A DNA stretch of 64,000 nt from Candidatus Lernaella stagnicola (lineage in GTDB: Bacteria > Lernaellota > Lernaellaia > Lernaellales > Lernaellaceae): positions 434,001-498,000 of the forward strand of contig JAVCCK010000010.1 in assembly GCA_030765525.1 (NCBI GenBank). The letters run 5' to 3'. The position numbers were made by a program, and so were the translations under genes. Below, one piece after another: positions 24,914 through 33,995 of the stretch. A model generated the notes under the pieces. That model had not been told where the DNA came from. It did not search any database and saw only the letters and a list, made by a program, of their open reading frames with translations. The stretch's first letter is position 1. The number at the start of each line of letters is the position of its first letter.

Positions 24914-26422
24914 TCAACCGCTCTGATCTGAGGTCGAACTCTCGTCGAATTCTGGCTCCGTGGCGTCGGATTCGGTTGTGTTTTGTTGCGCCGTCGAGAC
25001 GAGGCGTTCGGCGTATTCGCGCTCGTCGGCACCCTGATAAATTGTCGTCAGTACTTCGGGAATCAGCGGCATATAGCGGGCGAAGTGTTTCGTTAAATGT
25101 AAGTCCACCGCCTCCAGAAGTTGCTCGGGTGAAGTGAAGCCGCTGACGATTTCCCGTTTGCGTTTTTTCCAATAGTTGTACTCGTCGTCTTCCAGAAAGC
25201 GAATCACGCCCGCCCAGAAAAGCAGTTTTTGGATGGCGTAGATGGTTTTCTGGGTCAGTTCGTAATGCGGCAAACCGGCCTTAGCCAGAAACTCTTCCGC
25301 GTAGGGTCCGAGTAGGTATTCCTCCAACTCGTATTGACTCATGGGGTTGCCGGGGCCGTTGATCCGGCAGATTTCGGAAATCACGGGCTTGGCGATTTCG
25401 CGGTTATACAAGTAGATACGCGGCGACCACAACGTTCGCAAATAATCCCCCCGCCGGATGTCTTTCGGATCCTGCGGGTAATCTTGCGGGTCGTCGTGTT
25501 GGAAAGCAAAATTCGAGGGTTGATCGTGGTCGCGGTCCGTGATGGTGACAATGGAGTCGTCGCCGCTCTGGCCGTCATGGCCGGGAACGTGCCCGTCTTC
25601 GGTGGCGGCCGGTCGCTCCGCGCTCTCAGCCCCGGCCTTTAGCCCTTGGCCGGCAAGCAGTTCGATTTTCATTTCCTGGAAACGATCGTCGTAGGTCAGG
25701 CGCACCACATCCTTGCAGGCTTCGAGAAACTCGCGGAAGTTGGCGAAACCCAAGTCGGCCTCATCAAACGATGGAGCCAACTGGATCATCTGCCAACGCA
25801 GCCATCGGCCGACGGCCGGGCGATCGGTGAAGCGGTGGCGTTGCATGGCGCGGGCGAGCAGATCCTTGGCCTCCTGCATATCCATGTCGCCGACGGTTTC
25901 GCGCAGCAGGTGCGGATTTTCCGTGGCGATGGTGCGATAGAAGCGGAATAGGTTGCAGGCGCGCACGAGGTGATCGCTGGTGTGTTGGCGCGTGCCGATC
26001 CCCACGACTTTCTTGCCGTATTTGCGCAAATTGAGAATAAGGCCGGTATAGTCCGAGTCCGACGCGACGATCACGTAGGTTGTGATGGCCGGAAACGTAA
26101 ATAGCGTTTCCATCGAGTCGGCGGTCAGACGGATATCAGCCGCATTTTTGCGCTGGGTGCCGCGTGTATAAATTTGGACGAGGTCGACGTTGTTCCCCAA
26201 TAGATTGTACATATGAGGATTCACATAATGCCAGTTGGAGTAGGCTTTTTTGATGGCGACCCGTCCAATGTTTTGGTCGACGTACTCAAGAACCTTGCCG
26301 ATTTGAAAGGGTTCTTCACCGGTCTCTTCGACGGTCAACCGCATGTTCTCAAAATCGATGAACACGGCAGCAGTTTCCTTGCCAGGGTTGAAGAGCAAAG
26401 GAGCCTCGGTGTCGTTAAACAT
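24914..26422 (-). CDS. NYN-domain (PIN-like) RNase with OST-HTH/LOTUS domain
   Basis: Residues ~18-165 form a NYN domain: VFIDFENM, RKNAADIRLTADSM and VIVASDSDYTGLI carry the conserved acidic residues that bind metal in PIN-like nucleases. Residues ~180-265 (DLLARAMQRH, VGRWLRWQMIQLAPSF, GFANFREFLEA) fit an OST-HTH/LOTUS RNA-binding domain. The ~200-residue C-terminal part is basic and helical around 390-440 and ends in an acidic Ser/Thr tail. Such proteins are thought to process or decay RNA in the cytoplasm. An AGGAGAG ribosome site precedes the ATG. It lies 64 bases upstream of the ppiD-like gene, on the same strand. Confidence 0.85.
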   Translation of the reverse strand: MFNDTEAPLLFNPGKETAAVFIDFENMRLTVEETGEEPFQIGKVLEYVDQNIGRVAIKKAYSNWHYVNPHMYNLLGNNVDLVQIYTRGTQRKNAADIRLTADSMETLFTFPAITTYVIVASDSDYTGLILNLRKYGKKVVGIGTRQHTSDHLVRACNLFRFYRTIATENPHLLRETVGDMDMQEAKDLLARAMQRHRFTDRPAVGRWLRWQMIQLAPSFDEADLGFANFREFLEACKDVVRLTYDDRFQEMKIELLAGQGLKAGAESAERPAATEDGHVPGHDGQSGDDSIVTITDRDHDQPSNFAFQHDDPQDYPQDPKDIRRGDYLRTLWSPRIYLYNREIAKPVISEICRINGPGNPMSQYELEEYLLGPYAEEFLAKAGLPHYELTQKTIYAIQKLLFWAGVIRFLEDDEYNYWKKRKREIVSGFTSPEQLLEAVDLHLTKHFARYMPLIPEVLTTIYQGADEREYAERLVSTAQQNTTESDATEPEFDESSTSDQSG

Positions 26423-26850
26423 GATTTCCTCTCCTTAAAAAATATTTAGAAAGAACAGATGCCCCGTGCCCTAACCTAAGACAAAACGAGAATCTGTCAA
26501 TCCGATAAAAGCTCTTTTCGACAAGTTAGCGGAGGCCGGAGGAAAAGATCGGGAGGCGTCTTTTTTGTTTGTTTCTTATAGGTTACCGGTCAACGAGCGA
26601 TAACCGGCGGCCCGAAAAGAGTATAAAGATAACTTCTCAAAGCCCGATGGGTGCACGAATAAGACGACGCATCGGCGATTAAATCTCACCGGACGATGGG
26701 GCAGGCACACTTCCTCAGCGAAGCGCAATAGGTCAATAATAGCATAGAATATACCACTAATGAAATAATGCGTTGACAAATACCCCATTACTGAAATATA
26801 AGCATGCATGTAGTGAATGTTACCCTCTGTTTTTAACATCGAAGGGCGGG
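26423..26850. other. 428-base divergent region, AT-rich on its right side
   Basis: This lies between the leftward NYN gene and the rightward importer operon. It holds the promoter described at 26773-26802 and no convincing gene. An 87-residue frame on the minus strand has no ribosome site or recognisable content. I looked for a TPP-type riboswitch (CTGAGA and ACCTGA elements) because of the NMT1-like importer and see none. Confidence 0.5.
26773..26802 (+). promoter_or_regulatory. Sigma-70-type promoter of the importer operon
   Basis: TTGACA (26773-26778) and TATAAG (26797-26802) are separated by 18 bases. The predicted transcript would start near 26809, about 40 bases before the permease ATG. 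It is the best promoter match I noted ahead of an operon here. Confidence 0.6.
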
Positions 26851-27648
26851 ATGCGTTTGCAGCTTGTAAGAACAGCGGGACGTCGGGCGATCGGCTATTT
26901 CGTTGCCGCCGCCGCCCTTGGATTTTTCGTGTTGATCTCCGAGGTCGCGCTCAAGTATTTCGAAGTACCAGTCTACCTGCTGCCGCGACCCAGCCAAGTA
27001 ATCAACGAAATCATTCAACATTTCGGTTACTACCTGACGCAGACCAGCGTTACGATGCTCGAGGCTGCCTCCGGCTTCCTGGTTGGCAATACAATCGCGT
27101 ACGGTTTGGCGCTGTTTTTTGTACGCTTTCCCTCTGTGGAGAAAATGGGGCTGGCGGCGGCGGTCGCGGTGAAATCGACGCCCATCGTCGTTCTGGCGCC
27201 GCTGTTTATCATCTGGTTCGGCAACGGCTTGTTCGGCAAATGCCTGATGGCTGCACTGATCTGCTTCTTTCCCATGCTGGTGAACTCCACGGTCGGATTG
27301 CGCTCGGTCGACCCGGATATTCTGAATTACCTGCGCAGTTTGGGTGCGACACCAACGCAGACTTTGCTCAAGGTGCGTATCCAAACCTCGTTGCCCTATG
27401 CGCTTGCCGCGGCCAAAGCCTCATCGACGATCTCGATAGTCGGGGCGATTGTCGCCGAATTGGCCGGGTCCGACGCCGGGGTCGGCTACATTTTCCTCAT
27501 GTCTATCTATCGCCTGGAAACGGAAAAAATGTTCGCGGCCATTGCCTTCGTGGCGATAGCCGGCGTTTTGTTTTACAGCTTGGTCAGTTTGCCGACACGA
27601 GTCTTGAGCCGACACGGTTGGGGTGATTACACAGCACGAATGAGTTAA
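26851..27648 (+). CDS. ABC importer permease (SsuC/TauC/ThiX type)
   Basis: This 265-residue protein has about six membrane segments and the permease EAA loop (SLGATPTQTLLKVRIQTSLP) typical of the family importing sulfonates, taurine, nitrate and thiamine precursors. The ATG at 26851 is preferred to an upstream start at 26773, which would lie on the promoter and adds a non-membrane, cysteine-containing tail. It begins the operon permease / binding protein / ATPase / radical SAM / small protein / aldehyde dehydrogenase. The imported solute is unknown; the partner enzymes suggest it is metabolised after entry. Confidence 0.85.
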   Translation: MRLQLVRTAGRRAIGYFVAAAALGFFVLISEVALKYFEVPVYLLPRPSQVINEIIQHFGYYLTQTSVTMLEAASGFLVGNTIAYGLALFFVRFPSVEKMGLAAAVAVKSTPIVVLAPLFIIWFGNGLFGKCLMAALICFFPMLVNSTVGLRSVDPDILNYLRSLGATPTQTLLKVRIQTSLPYALAAAKASSTISIVGAIVAELAGSDAGVGYIFLMSIYRLETEKMFAAIAFVAIAGVLFYSLVSLPTRVLSRHGWGDYTARMS

Positions 27649-27750
27649 CGGCGGGACCCGGGTCCGGGGAGTGCATTGGGCACGTATGGTTATTTAATGG
27701 GAAGCGATTCTTGAAGCAAGCATCGGTAATCTAGACGAAGGGGAAAGACA

Positions 27751-28830
27751 ATGGCGAGAAAAATGATGCAATCGGCCCTGGTTTTATTGTTGGCGTTTGC
27801 CGTGGTAGCGGCTCTCGGCGGCTGCAGCAAAGACAAGCCGGGCGCCACCCCGAAACCCGCGGTTGGTAAAGCGGCGCCCCAAGCTGCCGCCCCGGCCGAG
27901 AAGGCGTCGATCCGGTTGAAGTGGTTTGCTTACGGCAACTACGTGGGCTCCTACGTCGCGAGAGACAGCGGCATTTGGAAGAACCTCGGGCTCGATGTCA
28001 CCGTACATGAGGGCGGCCCGCAACTGGATTCGTGTACGATGGTCGTCACCGATTCAGACCAATTCGGTATTGCGAGCCCCGATCAACTTTTGATCGCGCG
28101 GTCGAAGGGCCAGCCGGTTGTCGCCGTGGCGGCGCTGATGCAGAAAACGCCGATAGGCTTTTTGGTGCATGCCGACAGCGGCATCAAAGAGCCCAAGGAT
28201 TTACTCGGCAAGCGCATGCGGTTCATCCCCGGGCACAACAGCGTGCACGAATACATGGCGATGATGAAATTGCACGGCCTGGATCGTTCGAAGGTGCGGG
28301 AGATCATCAACACGACCACTTTGCAGCTTTTCCTGAACCACGAAGTCGACTTGGAACCCATCTACGTCAACTACCAGCCGCTCATCATGAAGAAGAGGGG
28401 CATTCCGGTAGATGTGTTCAAACCCTCGGATTTCGGCATCGACAGCTACGGCAATATCTTGGTCGCTTCCGAGAAGCTCGTGCGTGAGAACCCGAAACTC
28501 GTGACCCGCTTTATCAAGGGCTTGCTGGACGGTTGGCGCAAAACCCACGCCGATCCCGCGATGGCCGCGAGCCTTCTGGTCAAGCTGAAACCGAACTTGG
28601 ACCCTGAAATCGAAGCCGGTATCGCGGCGGGCACTAAGGAATTCATGGAGCGGGAAGACGGCCGCATGGGTTGGATGACCGAAGAAAAATGGAGCCACGT
28701 CATCGATCTGTTCCAACAAGGCGGCGTGATCGAGAAAAAACCCGATCCGAAAACCGTGTTTACCAATCGCTTTATGGAAGAAATTTACGGCGCAGCCCCG
28801 ACCGCCCCTGCAGCGCCGCCCAAACCGTAG
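27751..28830 (+). CDS. NMT1/SsuA-type ABC importer substrate-binding lipoprotein
   Basis: The signal peptide ends in the lipobox ALGGCSK, followed by a Pro/Ala/Lys linker. The body matches the NMT1/THI5-SsuA-TauA binding-protein family: RLKWFAYGNYVGSYVARDSGIWKNLGLDVTVHEGG at the start is the usual substrate-binding opening, and QFGIASPDQLLIARSKGQPVVAVAAL is the second landmark. These proteins bind thiamine pyrimidine, sulfonates, or other small heteroaromatic or organosulfur compounds. It lies 102 bases after the permease gene with an AGGGGAAAG site before the ATG. The solute cannot be told by eye. Confidence 0.88.
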   Translation: MARKMMQSALVLLLAFAVVAALGGCSKDKPGATPKPAVGKAAPQAAAPAEKASIRLKWFAYGNYVGSYVARDSGIWKNLGLDVTVHEGGPQLDSCTMVVTDSDQFGIASPDQLLIARSKGQPVVAVAALMQKTPIGFLVHADSGIKEPKDLLGKRMRFIPGHNSVHEYMAMMKLHGLDRSKVREIINTTTLQLFLNHEVDLEPIYVNYQPLIMKKRGIPVDVFKPSDFGIDSYGNILVASEKLVRENPKLVTRFIKGLLDGWRKTHADPAMAASLLVKLKPNLDPEIEAGIAAGTKEFMEREDGRMGWMTEEKWSHVIDLFQQGGVIEKKPDPKTVFTNRFMEEIYGAAPTAPAAPPKP

Positions 28831-28857
28831 CCCGAAGCCGGCGAACAAGGCGGAGAG

Positions 28858-29688
28858 TTGCAGACTGCAACAAGACATACGCGCAGCAGCGCGATCGACG
28901 TCGCTGATCTGGTCGTGGATTATCCCGGCCTCAACGGCGAAGCCTTACGGGCCGTGGAACGCGTCGAATTCGCCGCGACTCCCGGTCGCCGGATCGCGTT
29001 GGTGGGCCCCTCAGGTTGCGGTAAATCGACAATTCTCAAGGCAATGGCCGGATTGCTGCGGCCCACCGGCGGCCGGATTCTCTTCGACGGTCTGGTGCCG
29101 CAAGCGGCCCGAGAGCAGAAGCTGTTCGGGTTGGTGCCGCAGCATCCGGCGTTATTGAAATGGCGCGTCGCGCGTGACAACGTCGCGCTTCCGTTGGAAT
29201 TGAGCGGCGCGCGCAACGCCGCATCGCTGCGCCGGGTCGACGAATTGTTGGAACTGTTCGGCTTAGACTCCTTCGCCAGATATTACCCGAACCAATTATC
29301 CGGCGGCATGCAATCGCGCGTGGCGATCGCGCGGGCGCTGGCGCTGGAGCCGGGCGCGCTGCTGCTCGACGAGTGTTTCGGCAGCTTGGATGAATTGACG
29401 CGGGAACGCCTCTACTGCGAACTCTCGCCCATGTGGCACGAACTGGGAACGACGTTGGTGCTCGTTACTCACTCACTAGCCGAGGCCATCTACCTGTCCG
29501 ACGAGATCGTTGTGCTCACGTCTTTGCCGGCGCGGGTAGCCGGACGGGTGATTGTCGGCGCGCCGCAACCCCGGTCGGAAGAGTTCATTCAGAGCGAGGA
29601 ATTCCTGGCGGCGATGTCGCGGGCCCGCGCTCTTCTGGGATTGAGCGGCGACCCAGCAACTAAAAATTTATCGGAGGCGGTACCATGA
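28858..29688 (+). CDS. ABC importer ATP-binding subunit (SsuB/TauB type)
   Basis: This 276-residue ATPase shows Walker A GPSGCGKST near residue 50, a Q-loop LVPQHPALLKWR, signature LSGGMQSRVAIARAL and Walker B ALLLDECFGSLD, followed by the H-loop LVTHSLAEA. It energises the permease encoded just upstream. The TTG start sits close to AAGGCGGAG; an internal start is possible. Its stop overlaps the radical SAM start by four bases (ATGA at 29685-29688), implying coupled translation of transporter and enzyme. LSGGMQ replaces the common LSGGQ/M-R variants seen in this group. Confidence 0.9.
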   Translation: MQTATRHTRSSAIDVADLVVDYPGLNGEALRAVERVEFAATPGRRIALVGPSGCGKSTILKAMAGLLRPTGGRILFDGLVPQAAREQKLFGLVPQHPALLKWRVARDNVALPLELSGARNAASLRRVDELLELFGLDSFARYYPNQLSGGMQSRVAIARALALEPGALLLDECFGSLDELTRERLYCELSPMWHELGTTLVLVTHSLAEAIYLSDEIVVLTSLPARVAGRVIVGAPQPRSEEFIQSEEFLAAMSRARALLGLSGDPATKNLSEAVP

Positions 29689-30920
29689 TGGCCTCACAAA
29701 ACCGGACGTTGGATCCTCGCGTTGCCGTCAAACATATTTTGGTCGAGCGGCAGGCGCAGCAAGAGTACTTGTCGCGGGTCGGAGGCGTCCTCGATCAGTT
29801 TCCCGGGCGGAAACCGACGTACGTCGACGACTTCGAAGCGACGACGATCGCACGTGTTTTCCGCGAGCAGCTGGGTGAAGATCGCCCCCTGGCGGATGAT
29901 TCGTCCGAAGCGGTGGGCATAGGCAAACGCGTACTGGCGATCGGCGCCCGGCGCGACGGGCGGATCGTCGAAAAGTTTACCGATGAAAAGGGAATGATCT
30001 GCCACGGATTTCACTATCTGCACGTCATGGCCAACGGCTGCGTGTTCAATTGCCAATACTGTTTTCTGCACGGCTCCATCTGGGCGCGGTCGGTGCCCAC
30101 GATCATCAAGCTGAACATCAACTACGAGGACATCTCCACGCGGATGCGAGAGATCGCAGCCGACAATTTACGTCAGGGCAAGTGCACGCGCTTCAACATG
30201 GGCGTAATGATGGATTCGTTCGCGTTCGAGCCGACGATCGGTTTTCTGCGATATATCATTCCGCTGCTGGGCCACGACGACTTCGCGGCGACCACGCTGA
30301 TCCTGCTCTCCAAAAGCAACGAGATCACGGAGTTGCTCAACGCGGCACGCCGCTATCCGTGGGCCACCAAACGAGTGCTACCCGGTTTCAGTGTGAATTC
30401 CGTAACGGCAGCCACGCGCTTTGAAGGCGGTACGGCCGGAACGCATGCGCGCCTGGCGGCAGCGCGACAACTGCAATCCGCCGGCTATGCGGTTCGCTTG
30501 CGTATCGACCCCGTAATTCCCATCGGAGATTGGGCGACCGAATACAAGCACCTCGTCGATCTTATTTACCGGGAGTACGAAATCGACCCGCAACCCTTGC
30601 TCGTGGCATCGTTACGCTTTGACGACCCGCAGCCGATTAACAGGGCGCGGGGGCGTTTTCCCTTCTCCCCCCTCTTTGATCTACCGCTTACCTTGGATGA
30701 CGGCGCGAAATGGCGGCTGCCCTTCGATTTCCGGCGCGAAATTTTCGCGACGATCATCGATTACATCCGTCGCATTGCGCCACAGCAACGGCTCGGCCTG
30801 TGCAAGGAAAAAGCCGCGACGTGGAAGACCCTGGGCCTGGACCCTCGCCCCACCTGCGGGGCTTCCGATTGCTTGGAGCCCCCGTCCGGCGCCGCGGTCG
30901 TCGAGCCCGACCAACCGTAA
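29685..30920 (+). CDS. Radical SAM enzyme, spore photoproduct lyase (SPL)-like
   Basis: The 4Fe-4S cluster cysteines are C119, C123 and C126 in GCVFNCQYC. SPL-like landmarks follow: GFHYLHVMANGC, TLILLSKSNEITELL, VLPGFSVNSVTAATRFEGGTAG, RLAAARQLQSAGYAVRLRIDP. This is an SPL-family domain organisation, although the organism shows no sign of being a spore former and the reaction is unlikely to be spore photoproduct repair. The C-terminus has further cysteines (LGLCKEK, PTCGASDC) that could be a hydrogen donor or a second cluster. The start overlaps the ABC ATPase stop by four bases. In this setting it probably acts on the imported compound. Confidence 0.8.
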   Translation: MMASQNRTLDPRVAVKHILVERQAQQEYLSRVGGVLDQFPGRKPTYVDDFEATTIARVFREQLGEDRPLADDSSEAVGIGKRVLAIGARRDGRIVEKFTDEKGMICHGFHYLHVMANGCVFNCQYCFLHGSIWARSVPTIIKLNINYEDISTRMREIAADNLRQGKCTRFNMGVMMDSFAFEPTIGFLRYIIPLLGHDDFAATTLILLSKSNEITELLNAARRYPWATKRVLPGFSVNSVTAATRFEGGTAGTHARLAAARQLQSAGYAVRLRIDPVIPIGDWATEYKHLVDLIYREYEIDPQPLLVASLRFDDPQPINRARGRFPFSPLFDLPLTLDDGAKWRLPFDFRREIFATIIDYIRRIAPQQRLGLCKEKAATWKTLGLDPRPTCGASDCLEPPSGAAVVEPDQP

Positions 30921-30936
30921 TCGAAAGGAGACGACA

Positions 30937-31233
30937 ATGATTGTCAAACTAGAGATCGCTTATTTGCCGGAGTATTCGCCGGAAATGGGCAAACGGTTCA
31001 AACAGGAAATCCAGTGGCCTGCGGGCGTCGTCATGCGCGGCCCCTATCTTTACCCCGTTATCAGCGAGGGTAAGCGTGCCCTGTTCCTGTTCGAATTCGA
31101 CAAAGCGCGCATGGGCGAGGCGATGGACGCCATTCGCGTATACCCGCTTCGCTTTTACGGAATGCCGGGCTTCAGCTACTCGCTGCAAATCTGTATCGAG
31201 GCTGTCAGCGAAGCGCGGGATTTCATGCCCTGA
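30937..31233 (+). CDS. Small conserved-looking protein, 98 aa
   Basis: A strong AAAGGAG lies 6 bases before the ATG. The protein is soluble and compact: a beta-alpha-beta-type pattern with VKLEIAYLPEYS at the start, ALFLFEFDKARMGEAMDAIRVYPLRFYGMPGF in the middle, and a helical end. It resembles the ferredoxin-like small domains of ACT or YCII/DUF1330 type, but I cannot assign it. It lies between the SPL-like radical SAM gene (16 bases before) and the aldehyde dehydrogenase (41 bases after), so it likely serves the same pathway as an accessory or binding subunit. Confidence 0.6.
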   Translation: MIVKLEIAYLPEYSPEMGKRFKQEIQWPAGVVMRGPYLYPVISEGKRALFLFEFDKARMGEAMDAIRVYPLRFYGMPGFSYSLQICIEAVSEARDFMP

Positions 31234-31274
31234 CAACGGTCGCAGTCGACCGAATCAGCAAGCGCGAGGTAACG

Positions 31275-32717
31275 ATGAACGAGACAATTGCCACGTTGTT
31301 TATCAACGGCGAATGGCGGCGGACCGACCGCGTCTTCATGGTGGACGACCCCGCCACGTCCGAACCGTTTGCCGCGGCTTCCGATGCCGCTTCCGATGAC
31401 GTGCGTGCGGCGATTGCCGCGGCGTACGATGCGTTTCCGGAGTGGTCGCAAACCACGCCGCAGAAGCGGGCCGACATTCTGCTCGAAATCGCGCGCCGGA
31501 TGCGGGCGAACAAAGAAACGCTGGCGACCATCTTGACCCGCGAAAACGGCAAGCCATTGGCCGAATCCCGAGCGGAAATCGATTTCGGCATCGGGTTCTT
31601 CATCTGGTTCGCCGAAGAGGCTAAGCGAGCCCGCGGCGAAATTGTTCCCAGCAATGCGCCCGGTAAAAGACGGCTAGTGATTCGCCAACCGCTGGGAGTG
31701 ATCGCGGCGATTACCCCGTGGAACCTGCCCGTTGCCATCCTGGCCCGCAAAGTCGCGCCGATTCTCGCCGCCGGTTGCACCGCGGTCGTTAAACCCGCCG
31801 AGCAAACCCCGTGTACCGCGATTGAGATGTTTAAAATTTTCGCGGCCGCCGGCCTACCTGCGGGCGTGGCGAATTTAATTACCGTCGCCGACCCGTCGCC
31901 GGTGGGTAAGGAGTTCGTTGCCAATTCCCGCGTGGCGAAGATCACGTTCACCGGTTCCACGGCGGTGGGGCGGGAACTAGCGGCCGGGGCGGGGCGCCAA
32001 CTCAAGCGCGTTTCTCTGGAATTAGGCGGGCACGCGCCGTTTATCGTTTTCGCCGACGCCGATGTGGATCACGCCGTGCGCCAATTGGTTGTCTCGAAAT
32101 TCCGCAACAGCGGCCAAACCTGCCTATGCGCGAACCGCATTTTCGTTCACGAAGAAATACTGGACTCGTTTTGCCGCAAGCTCGTGGCCGCCGTGCAAGA
32201 TCTTCGCGTTGGGGGCGGTCTGTCGCCGGAGACGGATATCGGCCCCATGATCGATCGCGACGGATTCGACAAGGTGCGGCGGCATGTCGAGGACGCCATC
32301 CAAGCCGGGGCCGAGTGCCTCGCGGGCGGCCGCCCCGTCGAGGTTCCCGGCTGGGAACGCGGGCTCTTCTACGCGCCGACCGTGTTGAAATGCGCCACCG
32401 AGGACCTAGTCGTCTGCCGGGAAGAAACCTTCGGCCCCGTGGCGCCGATTTTGGGCTTTACGGAGGAAGAGGCTGTGGTTCGGGCGGCGAATGATTCGGT
32501 ATACGGATTGTCCGGCTACGTGTTCACCCGCGATTTGGGGCGCGCCGTGCGGGTGGCCGAGGCGTTGGAGTGCGGTGTCATCGGCGTGAACGACGGTTTG
32601 ACGCCGGTACCCGAGTGTCCCTTCGGTGGCTTCAAGCAAAGCGGCATCGGCCGTGAGGGCGGCTGGCAGGGGTTGGACGAATGTCTGGAAACCAAATACA
32701 TCACCGTCGCGTACTGA
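31275..32717 (+). CDS. NAD(P)-dependent aldehyde dehydrogenase, succinate-semialdehyde dehydrogenase-like
   Basis: A full 480-residue aldehyde dehydrogenase. The catalytic nucleophile Cys283 is in NSGQTCLCANR, the general base Glu249 in LELGGHAPFIVF, and the nucleotide-binding ITPWNLP and GSTAVGREL segments are present. The CLC arrangement and the KFRNSGQTC context are typical of GabD-type semialdehyde dehydrogenases, which oxidise an aldehyde to an acid. As the last gene of the importer/SPL-like operon, it probably oxidises the aldehyde formed from the imported substrate; this is inference. It converges on the FHA gene, 40 bases apart. Confidence 0.9.
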   Translation: MNETIATLFINGEWRRTDRVFMVDDPATSEPFAAASDAASDDVRAAIAAAYDAFPEWSQTTPQKRADILLEIARRMRANKETLATILTRENGKPLAESRAEIDFGIGFFIWFAEEAKRARGEIVPSNAPGKRRLVIRQPLGVIAAITPWNLPVAILARKVAPILAAGCTAVVKPAEQTPCTAIEMFKIFAAAGLPAGVANLITVADPSPVGKEFVANSRVAKITFTGSTAVGRELAAGAGRQLKRVSLELGGHAPFIVFADADVDHAVRQLVVSKFRNSGQTCLCANRIFVHEEILDSFCRKLVAAVQDLRVGGGLSPETDIGPMIDRDGFDKVRRHVEDAIQAGAECLAGGRPVEVPGWERGLFYAPTVLKCATEDLVVCREETFGPVAPILGFTEEEAVVRAANDSVYGLSGYVFTRDLGRAVRVAEALECGVIGVNDGLTPVPECPFGGFKQSGIGREGGWQGLDECLETKYITVAY

Positions 32718-32756
32718 TGCCGCAATAAGGCGTCGAATAATTTGCCGGAAATGTTC

Positions 32757-33995
32757 TTACATCAAATGCGCGGTCAGGGTCACGTTGCCGATGCGTAGGC
32801 GGTCGCCGTTGTGCAATTGGACCTTCTTTGCCCGTTTGTCGTTGACGTACGTGCCGCCGCCCAGATCCTTGAGATAGAACGTCCCTTTTCGGTCGACCTT
32901 GATCCACGCGTGCTTCGGGGCGACGTCGGGGTAGGGTAGGTAGACGTCGCAGTCTTCCTGCGAGCCAATCATGGTGCGGCCGCCGGCGAAAGTGCCGGTG
33001 AGCACGAGGTTGTGAACCCGCGTACCCCCGTCGGGCTTTTCCTCAATGAGGCACGGATTGATCGTCGTGCTGATCAGGCGGCGATCGCGGACGTCGGCGT
33101 CGTGGAAGAAGCCCTGTTCCACCTCGTCCTCGAAGATTTCTTCCACTTCGGTAACGAGGGGTTCACCGTCTTCGCCGTATTCGATTTCTTCCTCGGCGAC
33201 GATGCGGCCGCCGGCGAAGTCTTCTTCGGATACCGGCTCGTAGACTTCTTCCTCTTCGGCTGCGGCTTCGGCCGCTTCGGCTACCAATTCCTGCTCGACC
33301 TCTTCCCCGTATTTTTCCACGAGCTGGTCGGCGAAAACGGGCATTTGCAGGGTGTCGAGTTCCTGTAATTGAATTTCGACTTGTTCGATATCTTCGGCGG
33401 CGACGGTCACTTCTTTTTGAGCCGTTTCGATTTTTTGCCGGGCGCCGTCTTTGAGGCTTTCGTACTCGGCTTCGTTATCTTCGAACTCGCCGATTTCGGC
33501 GCGGAGGTCGATCTCTTCCAGTTCCGAATTGGCGGCTTCGATTTCCTTTTCGAAGGCAGCACGTTGATTGCCCCGCGCGACGATGTAATCCTCGCATTCG
33601 GCCCTTTTGTCCGCGACCTGCTTCTGCCAATCGGTTTGGGCGACTTCGAGTTCGGCCGCGTATTTCTGTACGACTCGGTCGCGCACCGTTTCGGGTGTGA
33701 CTAGATGGTGTGCGGCGTCTTCGGCGCGACGTTGGGCTTCTTCCTCGGCCTGGCGGCGGGCTTCTTCCTCCGCGGCGCGTCGCTCCGCTTCTTCACGTTC
33801 ACGCTCTTCCTCGATGCGGCGCTGTACGTCGGCGATGCGGGCTTCCACGTCGATGGTCTTCTCGTCGATTTCGCCACGCAGCTTTTCGTACAGCTCGGGA
33901 CGCACCTTGTCACGGCGCGCCTCGAGTTTCTGCATACGTTCGAGGTAGCTCTCCTTCTCCTGTTGGAGAGTCGCGAGTTCGTCCTGCAGACTCAT
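32757..33995 (-). CDS. Coiled-coil protein with C-terminal FHA domain
   Basis: Residues ~1-280 are highly charged and form long coiled coils (Glu/Arg/Ala/Gln repeats, with an EEAERRAAEEEARRQAEEEA-type run). The last ~90 residues are an FHA domain: GGRTMIGSQEDCDVYL, PKHAWIKVDRKG, YLKDLGGGTYVN and DRLRIGN, containing the Arg, Ser/His and Asn positions that read phosphothreonine. It would link to phosphorylated partners. It is the last of four minus-strand genes with four-base overlaps, right after TruA (33992-33995). It has no membrane segment, so it is cytoplasmic. Confidence 0.8.
   Translation of the reverse strand: MSLQDELATLQQEKESYLERMQKLEARRDKVRPELYEKLRGEIDEKTIDVEARIADVQRRIEEEREREEAERRAAEEEARRQAEEEAQRRAEDAAHHLVTPETVRDRVVQKYAAELEVAQTDWQKQVADKRAECEDYIVARGNQRAAFEKEIEAANSELEEIDLRAEIGEFEDNEAEYESLKDGARQKIETAQKEVTVAAEDIEQVEIQLQELDTLQMPVFADQLVEKYGEEVEQELVAEAAEAAAEEEEVYEPVSEEDFAGGRIVAEEEIEYGEDGEPLVTEVEEIFEDEVEQGFFHDADVRDRRLISTTINPCLIEEKPDGGTRVHNLVLTGTFAGGRTMIGSQEDCDVYLPYPDVAPKHAWIKVDRKGTFYLKDLGGGTYVNDKRAKKVQLHNGDRLRIGNVTLTAHLM

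Noticed and set aside
26576-26839. 87-aa minus-strand frame before the importer operon
   Set aside because: No ribosome site, no family features, and it covers the predicted promoter of the operon.
26423-26850. TPP riboswitch upstream of the NMT1-like importer
   Set aside because: The conserved CTGAGA and ACCTGA elements were not found in the region.
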